64,000 nucleotides of DNA from Aedes albopictus (lineage: Eukaryota > Arthropoda > Insecta > Diptera > Culicidae), in NCBI RefSeq assembly GCF_035046485.1, contig NC_085138.1:333728421-333792420 (forward strand), in the 5' to 3' direction. The notes below the pieces were generated by a model, which was not told where the DNA came from, made no database searches, and worked only from the letters and a program-made list of their open reading frames with translations. Shown here one piece after another: positions 32,549-41,700 of the stretch. The position numbers and the translations under genes are program-made. Numbering within the stretch: position 1 is the first letter of the stretch; each line of letters starts with the position of its first letter.

Positions 32549-32640
32549 GTCCAGAATGCGGTACGTAGAGGAATCACCGGAGTACGTAGTCTTCGAATAC
32601 CCCAAATACGAAGACCTTCGCGTTTCCCTACGTGGCGTTG
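32549..32640 (+). pseudogene. R1-clade ORF2 C-terminal fragment (right part)
   Basis: After the LTR the sequence reads in one frame YVEESPEYVVFEYPKYEDLR, matching the order of the C-terminal zinc-finger tail at 7.04-7.10 kb (EETAEHVLFVCPRFRTMR). It is therefore the continuation of the fragment at 26648-27044, separated by the gypsy insertion. The frame closes near 32660. Confidence 0.7.
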
Positions 32641-32659
32641 CAGCTGACGAACATGTTAA

Positions 32660-34430
32660 GTATTAGCATTTAGCGCCAGTTAAGCCAAATGACTCGGCAA
32701 CCAGAATGTTACTACCCTTTTGAAATATTCGCACCGCTTTGTGATTGATTCACCTTGTAGTGGGCTTTATAAGCATTTTTGCACGACTACAAATAGAGCG
32801 TATTGGTGTAATCAACGAAAGTCACGTGTTTAGGCCATCAAAGCACATCCGCTCCGCTTCGATTATGCAAATAAAGCATACATTTCTGAATTATACAACC
32901 TACGACAGAAGTAATCCATAATATTCTAGGGCTCATACTGCAAGATGAATAGATTCTTCTGAAAAGAAGCAAATCGATACCTTTATGCTTGCAAAATGGA
33001 ACATAAACCATATCCGATTTATATCGGATATCGTCTTCCACTTTTGCCCACAAAGTAGCATCATCCATTTCTATCACCTGTAATAATACCACCCGCCATC
33101 CACCGGACCGCCCCCATCCGGATCGAAGGCGGAGCTGGAAAGAACCCAAAACGGCAAGAAATATGGATAGTTTTGCGGTCCTTACTGCATCCTGTATACC
33201 TACACCTAACGTTGCCGGGGCGCTCTTTAGTGATATGGAAGATAGTAGAAAAAAAACTCCGAAGGGACATTTATATCGATGTTATTCTATTACCGGATCA
33301 TTTCGGTCACCGAGGACCGATTCTTGTGGTTCCTTTTGAATAAAACATCGAGGTCGCTAGTCAGGAAGCGGGGAAAAAAGTTGTACGATGAGCTTATTAT
33401 TCGGGACTCAACGAGGCCAGCTACGAAATTGGATTCGACCGATTGCCGATTGATATCGAATTACTTTCGGTTTCAGCAGAATAGCGCATCTTTTCCTACG
33501 GCAGGGCGTAAGTTTTACTTTCAAGTAGTTTTTCGGCGACTCTTTCGTCACTGAAGCGAGAAAAAGTTTCCCATCTGAGATGTTGTCATCCCGGGTCGTA
33601 AAGAATTCATAACTCATTACACCATTAGGACTTAACCGGACACGACTGACGGACTGCTCGCTCACCGCGTGGCGGCCTGCAAGTCGCATATGTCATCCCG
33701 AAGCACGCTGCCTGCCTGCCTGTCTGCGGTTCTGCTGTTTAACTTTGAGTTATGACGCCTACCGTAGTAATAAATTTCGCTAGAAGCTTGTTCAACTCAC
33801 TTGGAATGGAATGTGCGTTGTCTAAAAGCGTAATGTTCGTCAACAACTCCGTGTTCCAAATTTGTGTGGAGTTCATCCACCAACCGACCGACAGACCGTC
33901 TGACGACCACCGCACAGATCAACGATTTTAATGTCTTTATTCATTATTGGGTTGAAAGTTTACCATTAGTGTTGTTGTGTTCTATACTCCAGTTTATTAG
34001 AAACCCAGAATAATAGCTCGTCGGTCGGTTGGGGTGTCATGGATCATATAATCTCTGGGCTCCCGACGAGTGCAAACAGCAACAACAACTGGAAACTAAA
34101 CGGAGTAGCAGCCATAGCAAACAATTTCGACAGAGACGATTTACTACGCTTTTCATTTCGTTGAAGACGATGACAGGTTTGAATCTACGGGAGGGTTTGG
34201 TTGTAACGTTCAGCCAACGGAAATGAGTCGTTTCACGTCTGTTATGGTTCCCTCGGTATTTCGGGATGGAACTGTTATCAGTAAATTATCACGACGGGAA
34301 CTGTCTTCCCATGCCGCTGCAGTAATGGCTGTATGTTACGTCAAATTGTCCGAAACGTGATGGGTTTGCTTGATGTTCGACGTAATTATTTTGAGTATTT
34401 ATTAAGTTGGGATTGTTTGAGGAAATACAA
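32660..34430. other. Apparently non-repetitive sequence
   Basis: I see no transposon terminus or domain-bearing frame. Short repeats of the type CGACCGACAGACCG lie near 33880-33910 and CGTCGGTCGGTTGG near 34020. It could be host intergenic or intronic DNA. Confidence 0.35.
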
Positions 34431-34787
34431 AGGATGGCCAAAATGTTTGGGATAGGCAACTTTTTTTTCTCTCACTAAAAAGTTCAACATGCTATAACTT
34501 TTCATAGAGTGCATCGAAAAATCTCAAATTTTTCCTGTTTGTCAACCTATTATATGTGCATCATTGGTACAAATTTGTACTCGATGGATTAATATTTCGC
34601 AAAGTTAGAACCGTTTGGGTAAAACACCTTTTTTAGACAACTCATTTTTGAGCTGTCATATCTCGGGACCCAGTGAACCGAATTGAATGAAATTTTGAAC
34701 GTACACTAACAATGTGTAAATGCTTCACAAACCATTAAAACATAGGTATTTTTTAAACGTTGAAAAAAGTTATCATGCATTGACACT

Positions 34788-35036
34788 GCAAAACGGTGAG
34801 TCGATAAGGAGAGCGTCCAACATAGCTCTGGTCCTCACAAGTTCCTACCTCATGCTTCCACGGGTCAAACGATTACAAAGACCGCCAGCTAAGAGTTGTG
34901 TGCTTAGCTGGTAGTGCAGCCTGGGCACTGTTGTCCTTCTGACTTCAGCTAGATTGAGGAGGTACGATCCGAGCGTCTGTTCACCAAGGAGGTGCGGCTC
35001 AAACAGCGTCTGTTCTGGCATCCAGCGGCTGAGTAT
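34788..35036 (+). promoter_or_regulatory. Conserved RTE 5' module (copy A)
   Basis: This is the partner of 24258-24506, about 96% identical by eye. The nested pairing GTGAG/CTCAC and AGAGC/GCTCT is retained within the first 50 bases. It also includes GCTAAGAGTTGTGTGCTTAG, an imperfect hairpin (CTAAG/CTTAG), conserved in both. Function unknown. Confidence 0.6.
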
Positions 35037-35124
35037 GAAATGCTGTATTGCGTCAGCTATACCTAAGAAGGCAGCCCCTTCAACGCAATGTAGGCAGCGC
35101 GGCCCCGGTAAGGTAGCCTGCTGA

Positions 35125-38100
35125 AAACCTTCAAACACCCAGAAAAGCAATAGTAGAGTAAACGGATTGATTCAACGGCAACAGACCCGGCAACGAATAA
35201 AGGACAACGATTGGAAAGTCGGATCTTGGAACGTGAGAACTTTGAATGAACCCGCACGTGTTGGGCTCCTGGCTCGTGAACTGCGGAATGTCGGCGTTAA
35301 TGTGGCCGCTATCCAGGAGATACGCTGGCCCAAAACTGGAGAACGCGAATTCCGAGCGGTGGATCCCATCGCCAACACTTCATTCAAGTACCACATCTAC
35401 TACAGCGGCGGCGATAAGGCAGAACGCGGAGTTGGCTTTATAGTGATCGGGAAGCAGATGAAGCGAGTTATTCGGTGGAAGCCGATAAGCGACCGAATCT
35501 GTGTGTTGAGGATGAAGGGCAAGTTCTTCAACTACAGCCTGATCAGCATCTATGCGCCAACGAACGACAAACCCGATGACATGAAGGATGAGTTCTATGA
35601 GAGCCTTGATAAGGCCTACGGAGAGTGCCCAAAACAAGATGTCAAAATAGTCATCGGAGATGCAAATGCGCAGATCGGCAGAGAAAGTTTCTTTCGGCCT
35701 GTCATTGGAACGGAAAGCCTTCATTCTGTTACCAACGATAATGGTCTGCGCCTTGTGACATTCGCTGCTGCTAGAGGGATGGCAATCAGCAGTACCTACT
35801 TCGCACGTAAGAATATCCGAAAACACACCTGGCGACACCCGAGTGGTGACACTTGCTCCCAGATAGACCACGTGCTGGTCGACGGGCGACATTTCTCGGA
35901 CGTCATAGATGTGAGGTCCTACAGAGGCCCGAACATCGACTCGGATCATTATCTTGTAGCCGCTAAAATTCGGGCGCGATTATCCAGCGTCACGAGTTCA
36001 AGAAACAACAGGACAATGCGTTTCAATATCCAGCGCTTGTCAGCCGAAGGGGTTGCTGCACAGTACCATCAGAAGCTAGACGAGAGGATAGGAGAGACCA
36101 ACGGATCTGGAGATGTCAACAGCTTGTGGGGAAGTATCCACGAAGCAGTGACAACAACAGCGCAAGAGGTGATTGGTACCGCTCAGCGACGCCAACGTAA
36201 TGGTTGGTTTGACGAGGACTGCCAACGAGCGACGAACGAAAAGAATGCCGCCAGAAGTCGAATGCTAGTGGCCGGTACCCGGCAGAACAGAGAGCGGTAC
36301 AGGGTTGCAAGAGCAGAAGAGAAACGAATCCACCGCAGGAAAAAACGGCAACACGAAGAGAGTGTTATTGCTGAAGCGCAGGAAAGTATGGACAGGAACG
36401 ATATGCGGAGATTTTATGCAACTGTCAATGGCGCGCGGCACAAGACTGCGCCAGTGCCCGCCATGTGCAATGACCGGGAAGGAAATTTGCTGACAGACAA
36501 AACAATGGTGGCAGCCAGGTGGAAGGAGCACTTCGAAGATTTGTTGAATGGTAGCAGCGAAGGAGCACCCAGGAACAGGATTAACATAATGGATGACAGT
36601 CAAGCAGTGGAACCACCAACACTGGATGAGGTTAAAAAGGCCCTTAAGGAGCTGAAAAACAGCAAGGCTGCTGGGAAGGACGAGATCCCGGTCGAACTTC
36701 TGAAGCACGGAAGCGAGCAGCTACATCAATCAATCCATCAGATTATTATAAAGATTTGGGAGGATGAAGAATTGCCCACTAGTTGGTTGGATGGCCTCAT
36801 ATGCCCAATCTACAAGAAAGGGCACAGACTGGAGTGTGCCAATTACAGAGGGATTACCCTTTTAAATTCGGCGTATAAGATACTGTCACGTGTCCTGTTC
36901 AACAGACTGCGACCTCTTGAGGAGTCCTTCGTCGGCGAATACCAGGCTGGTTTTCGTGAGGGCCGATCAACGACGGATCAAATGTTTAACCTGCGGATGA
37001 TCCTAGATAAATTTCGGGAATATAACTTGCAGACTCACCATCTGTTCATTGATTTTAAAGCAGCGTACGATTCAGTGAAAAGAAATGAGCTTTGGCAGAT
37101 AATGTCAGAACATGGTTTTCCGGCGAAACTAATTAGGCTGATACGCGCAACGTTGGATGGATCAAAATCAAGTATTCGGATCGCGGACGAAGTGTCTACG
37201 TCGTTTGTGACCTTGGATGGATTGAAGCAGGGGGATGCTCTTTCAAATTTATTGTTCAACATTGCACTCGAAGGAGCGATTAGGAGGTCAGGCGTGCAGA
37301 GGAATGGCTCTATCATCACACGGTCGCACATGCTCCTCGGTTTTGCGGACGATATTGATCTCATCGGCATCGATCGTAGGGCAGTGGAGGAAGCTTATGC
37401 TCCTCTGAAGAGAGAGACAGCGAGGATAGGCTTGACGATTAACTCTACCAAGACGAAGTACATGATAGCGGGTAGAGACAGAAGCAGGCCTAGTGGTGTT
37501 AGTGCTGAGGTAGTGATTGATGGGGAAGTGTTTGAAGTTGTTGAAGAATTTGTTTATCTTGGAACACTTGTGACATGTGACAATGACGTTTCCCGTGAAG
37601 TGAAAAGGCGTATTGCAGCTGCGAATAGGGCCTTTTACGGATTGCGTAGCCAGCTTAGGTCCCGTAACTTGCAAACGCAAACAAAATTCGCTCTGTATAA
37701 GACGCTGATTCTTCCGGTTGCCCTCTACGGTCACGAAGCGTGGACGTTAAAGGAGGTAGACCGAAAAGCTTTAGGAGTTTTTGAGCGCAAAGTGCTGCGG
37801 ACAATTCTCGGTGGGAAACAAGAAAATGGAGTGTGGCGCAGACGCATGAATCACGAGTTGTACCAAGTGTACGAAGAGGCGAATATTGTGAAACGTATAA
37901 AATACGCCAGACTTCAGTGGGCTGGACACGTAGTGCGAATGTCGGAAGAAAGAATAGCGAAAACAATATTCAGCAGAGAACCCGGTAGAGGTAGGCGACT
38001 TCGTGGGCGGCCGCGAACTCGCTGGCTGCACGCGGTTGAAGAAGATCTACGATCCCTACACGTTCGGGGAAACTGGAGGAACATCGCCCAAGACCGACAA

Positions 38101-38136
38101 AGATGGTGCTCTACTATACGCTCGGCATTGGAGTAA
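35125..38136 (+). CDS. RTE polyprotein: apurinic-like endonuclease plus reverse transcriptase
   Basis: The frame is open from the TGA at 35122 to the stop at 38136. Counting from 35167, endonuclease motifs are SWNVRTLN, AIQEIRW (catalytic Glu), YAPT, VIGDANAQIG (Asp165 and Asn167) and SDHYLV (Asp260, His261). A basic linker follows. Reverse transcriptase shows CPIYKKGHRLECANYRGI, GEYQAGFREGRSTTDQMF, HLFIDFKAAYDSV, LKQGDALSNLLFN and GFADDIDLIG (catalytic Asp728 and Asp729). The tail has LYGHEAWTL and MNHELYQVY. No RNase H, as usual for RTE. Oddly, no in-frame ATG exists before about codon 98, after the first catalytic motifs, so initiation is unexplained; 35167 itself is TTG. Confidence 0.93.
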   Translation, partial: KPSNTQKSNSRVNGLIQRQQTRQRIKDNDWKVGSWNVRTLNEPARVGLLARELRNVGVNVAAIQEIRWPKTGEREFRAVDPIANTSFKYHIYYSGGDKAERGVGFIVIGKQMKRVIRWKPISDRICVLRMKGKFFNYSLISIYAPTNDKPDDMKDEFYESLDKAYGECPKQDVKIVIGDANAQIGRESFFRPVIGTESLHSVTNDNGLRLVTFAAARGMAISSTYFARKNIRKHTWRHPSGDTCSQIDHVLVDGRHFSDVIDVRSYRGPNIDSDHYLVAAKIRARLSSVTSSRNNRTMRFNIQRLSAEGVAAQYHQKLDERIGETNGSGDVNSLWGSIHEAVTTTAQEVIGTAQRRQRNGWFDEDCQRATNEKNAARSRMLVAGTRQNRERYRVARAEEKRIHRRKKRQHEESVIAEAQESMDRNDMRRFYATVNGARHKTAPVPAMCNDREGNLLTDKTMVAARWKEHFEDLLNGSSEGAPRNRINIMDDSQAVEPPTLDEVKKALKELKNSKAAGKDEIPVELLKHGSEQLHQSIHQIIIKIWEDEELPTSWLDGLICPIYKKGHRLECANYRGITLLNSAYKILSRVLFNRLRPLEESFVGEYQAGFREGRSTTDQMFNLRMILDKFREYNLQTHHLFIDFKAAYDSVKRNELWQIMSEHGFPAKLIRLIRATLDGSKSSIRIADEVSTSFVTLDGLKQGDALSNLLFNIALEGAIRRSGVQRNGSIITRSHMLLGFADDIDLIGIDRRAVEEAYAPLKRETARIGLTINSTKTKYMIAGRDRSRPSGVSAEVVIDGEVFEVVEEFVYLGTLVTCDNDVSREVKRRIAAANRAFYGLRSQLRSRNLQTQTKFALYKTLILPVALYGHEAWTLKEVDRKALGVFERKVLRTILGGKQENGVWRRRMNHELYQVYEEANIVKRIKYARLQWAGHVVRMSEERIAKTIFSREPGRGRRLRGRPRTRWLHAVEEDLRSLHVRGNWRNIAQDRQRWCSTIRSALE

Positions 38137-38739
38137 AGTTACTCTGTAGCCAACAAGGCAAGGTAAGGCATTGACACTTTATGGATTTTTCTCGAAAAAA
38201 TGTATTTTTTTTACGTCAATGTCAATAAATTTTAGTGTTGATATGCAAAGATTTTCCACTTCTGTTCTCAAATTATCTCTAATCAGATATATTAGAGCCT
38301 TTTAAGATTGAAGCAAGAACACACTTATTAATTTTAGTGTGGAATTGTTGATTTTACTTATTTTTCTCTATATGGGTAAAAAATTCAAACCGGTATAACT
38401 AAATTCGCCGCGAAAAAATATTACATTTTATAACGTCGTATCAAGTATCAATATATTGTTGATAATCGTTAAAAAATTCATTCAATTCGGTCTACTGGTT
38501 TCCGAGATATGACAGTTCAAAAAACAGTTGTCTAAAAATAGTGTTTTACCCGAACGGTTCTAACTTCGCGAAAAATTAATCAATCGAGACCAAATTTGTA
38601 CCAATGATGCACATATAATAGGTTGACAAACAGTCAAAATTTGAGATTTTTTGATGCACTCTATGAAAAGTTACAGCATGTTGATTTTTTTGTGGGAGAA
38701 AAAAAGTTGCCTATCCCAAACATTTTGGCCATCCCCTGT

Positions 38740-41700
38740 AACTTTACTAATATTATGTGTGTGCTTTTAGGTAAAATTGCACAGGAACTAATTGGAAAAA
38801 ATACATTAAATAGTTGCCCATTTCACACCGAAAACTTCGTCGATGTAGGTACAACAGCACGCAGGCCCGCTGTGAAAACTTATGATATTAAGAATGTTTA
38901 TTCTGAGGAAATTTCGCAGAAATTGCCAGAGGAAACCCCTGAAAAATTCTTGCAAATTTGTCATAAAGATCCTGGGAGAAATTCCTTAAAATAAGATTCA
39001 GAAGATTTTCTAGAGGAAACTCTGAAGGTACTTATCCTAGGTAATTCCTAAGTAATTCTTGAATACCTTTTAAAGAATTTTATGAAAACATTCTGGAAAA
39101 AATCTCCTGGGAATCCCAGGAAATAATAATTTCGCTTATATTTCTCAGGCTTCTTGGAGGAACTCATGAGAGGTTTTTTTTAGGAATTAAAGGATTATTG
39201 AAGAGTTTTCAGGAGGAATCCATGGGAAAATTCCTGAAAAACTTTTTTTTTTAATTCTTGAAGGAACTCTTGGAGAGATTTCGAAAGAAGTCATTTTCTT
39301 AATTTCTTGTGAAACCCGTTAAGAAATTTCTCGGCAAATGTTTCTAAAAAAAGGCTTGGAAGAGTTTCTCGTGATGTTTGTAGCAAATTTATTTGCAGCA
39401 ATTTTTTGGAGGATTTTCTCGAGGATCCCGTAACAGGAATTGCTGAAAAATCATGATGATATTATTAAAACATTTCTTAAGAAATCCTAAAAGATAGCTA
39501 GGAGAGACTCTGAGAAATTCCTGACGGAATCATTGTTCCTTTCGAAAATTCTTGAGATTTTTTTAGAGAAATTTCTACAAAACTCTTAGCAAATCCTGAG
39601 GATAGCCTAACAAGACATTATGGAGAAATTCTTGGAGTTACTTCTGCAAAAAATAAATCCTTGGATTCTTGGATAAATCACTGTGAGAATTCATCCAAAA
39701 ATTACTAAGAAAAACATACGAAAACGCGTGGAAAGGTTTTTTCCTTGATAAATTCATAAGAAAAATCATCAATGAATCCTTGGACAAATTCTTGGTGGAG
39801 TCCTTGGAATAAATTGTAATGGAATTCTTGAATGGTTTCTCGTTGAAATACTTGAGAAGTCCGTGGAACTTCTCTTCAAGGAATCATCGAACGAATTTCA
39901 GGAGAGTTCCAGAATAAATTCCCAAAAATAAATTTTCGAAAATTTTTCAGAGGAATTCTAGATGAAATTTTGAAAATAATAGTTGTGGGAATCTTTGGAT
40001 GAATCGTAAGAGATATTTAAAACCAATCCTTGGAGAAATTTATGGATGATTTTTGTTAACATTTCTAGAGGAATCCCTGGACATATTCATGGCGAGATCC
40101 GTGGGAACATTTTGGGAATTTTCTAGGGTAATTTTTTAATTGTTCTCCACAGAAATCATTGTAAAATTTACGGTTTTTGAGAGAACTCATGGGAGAACCC
40201 TTGAGTAAGTTATTCGGAAATTTCATTGAAAATATGAACTTTAAACATTTCTTGCCAAACCATCTCAAGTTATATTCCAAGAATTTCCGGAAGCGATTCC
40301 TAAAGGAAGTTTTGAAGAAACGCTGTGGAAACCCTGGCAAAAATTAAATTGAAATTTTATGGAGGGATTTTCAATTTATTTTCTTGGGTAATCCCGTATG
40401 CATCCTTGGATGAATTTCAAAAAGAATCCGTGGAGAAAATCATGAATGATATTTTTACAGATTTTATAGAAGATTTCTTTGTGGAATTCTTGGAAAATTT
40501 TCTTTGTAAGTATGAACATGGAAATAGGTACCCGTAGAATGAAAATCTTTGTCATGAGATTAACAGTATGTGCCATTTATCAAGAGAGTCTTCGAAAGAA
40601 TGCTTGAATCAATTCTTGGCAGAATTTCTGGAAGAGAACCTAGAGAAACATTTTTAGAGTACCGTCTACCGCCGTTGGTTTGACCGCATCTAACCTGAAC
40701 ACTTTTTAATATGACCCCCGCTGATCTGCACAAACTAAAAATGCTTCAAACGTCATTCTGCCCATGGAACGGGGTGAAACGGAACGCATAATTAAAACAA
40801 AACATCAAAAAGGGTTACCATCAGTTTGTTTTTCGATGCCCACAGGGTTACTAAAAGTTCAAATTAAAAAACAACCCCGCTAGTTTGCATGAGGTGTCGT
40901 TCAAACCAACGAGAGTAGACGGTATTCTTGATTTTTTGGACGAATTCCAGAAAATAATTCTGGACAACATTCTGGATGAAATTTCAGGTGAATTCCAGGA
41001 AAAAGTCCAGGAGGAGTTCCTAGGGAAAGCGCAGCAATTTTTTGAAGCGATTCCTGAAACTATTTCTGGAAGAATTCCTGAATTCTAATGGAATGCTTTG
41101 GAGAAAATCACGAAAGATGTCTCGGGGAATTTTTCGGTGAGTTATGTGAAGGAAATCCTCATGTCGTATTCTACCAGAAATTCATTTTGAAGAATTTTTG
41201 GTCATATTTCTGTAGAAATCGCTAAAAAATTCTTGAGGAAACTTTTTGAATATTTTTAGGATAAATCTTTGAACGTATTTTCTGGATGAATCCTCCTGGA
41301 TATTATTCAAGATATTCTTACATAATTTCGCTCGGGGACTTTTCATCAACTTCTTCTGGGGTTTTTAAAAAAAATCTGGAGATTCTTCCAGGAATCACTT
41401 TGATTTTTTTTTTTTCAGAATATCAAAAATTCTAGAAAAAATAATTCCTGAAGAATCTTTGAGGGATTTTCAGCAAAATTCCTTAGACAAATGCCTGCAA
41501 AAATCCTCAGAGAGATTCCAGAATATACATGAATTGCTCAGTGAATATTCCTTAACAAATCCGTATAATAATTTGTGGAGTAATTCTTAAAGCTTTTTTT
41601 GAAGGATTTTCTTAAGAATCCTGGAGGACGAATTTCTGAAAAAAATTCAGAAGATATTATTTGAGATAAGATCTTCTTGAGGTATCCTGAGATAATACTT

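Larger units (their letters stand above)
27040..32553 (-). mobile_element. Full-length Ty3/gypsy LTR retrotransposon, recent insertion
   Basis: Two 241-bp LTRs, 27045-27285 and 32308-32548, appear identical base for base. GTCCA lies immediately outside both (27040-27044 and 32549-32553), a 5-bp target duplication. Read on the minus strand the order is LTR, about 700-bp leader, gag with protease, reverse transcriptase, RNase H, integrase, LTR, with no envelope gene. The domain order is that of Ty3/gypsy, and sequence style suggests the Mag lineage (tentative). A primer-binding site was not recognised: the leader starts AGTGACTACGAGG. It interrupts an R1-clade fragment. Confidence 0.95.
34788..38167 (+). 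mobile_element. Full-length RTE-clade non-LTR retrotransposon A
   Basis: The element is bounded by 11-bp direct copies of GCATTGACACT at 34777-34787 and 38168-38178. It has a 5' untranslated region of about 340-380 bp, one open frame of about 989 codons without internal stops, and a 3' end only about 31 bp after the stop, ending AAGGCAAGGTAAG. A single ORF and a very short 3' region are hallmarks of the RTE clade. It is the best-preserved non-LTR element of the window and a candidate for recent activity. Confidence 0.93.
34433..38737. mobile_element. Foldback element split by a full-length RTE
   Basis: The left end GGATGGCCAAAATGTTTGGG and the inverse right end CCCAAACATTTTGGCCATCC frame the unit. 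Inner words pair too: TCAACCTATTATATGTGCAT at about 34545 against its inverse at about 38606-38630, and GTGCATCGAAAAATCTCAAA against its inverse at 38640. The left arm is about 340 bp and the right about 560 bp, so the empty element would be near 0.9 kb. The RTE at 34788-38167 lies between the arms. Confidence 0.8.

Noticed and set aside
35380..35949. 189-codon minus-strand frame
   Set aside because: It lies wholly inside the RTE endonuclease on the opposite strand; codon structure of the plus frame explains it.
35125..38136. Host gene resembling a craniofacial development protein 2-type annotation
   Set aside because: Such names are often attached to RTE endonuclease domains; the target duplication and reverse transcriptase show it is a retrotransposon.
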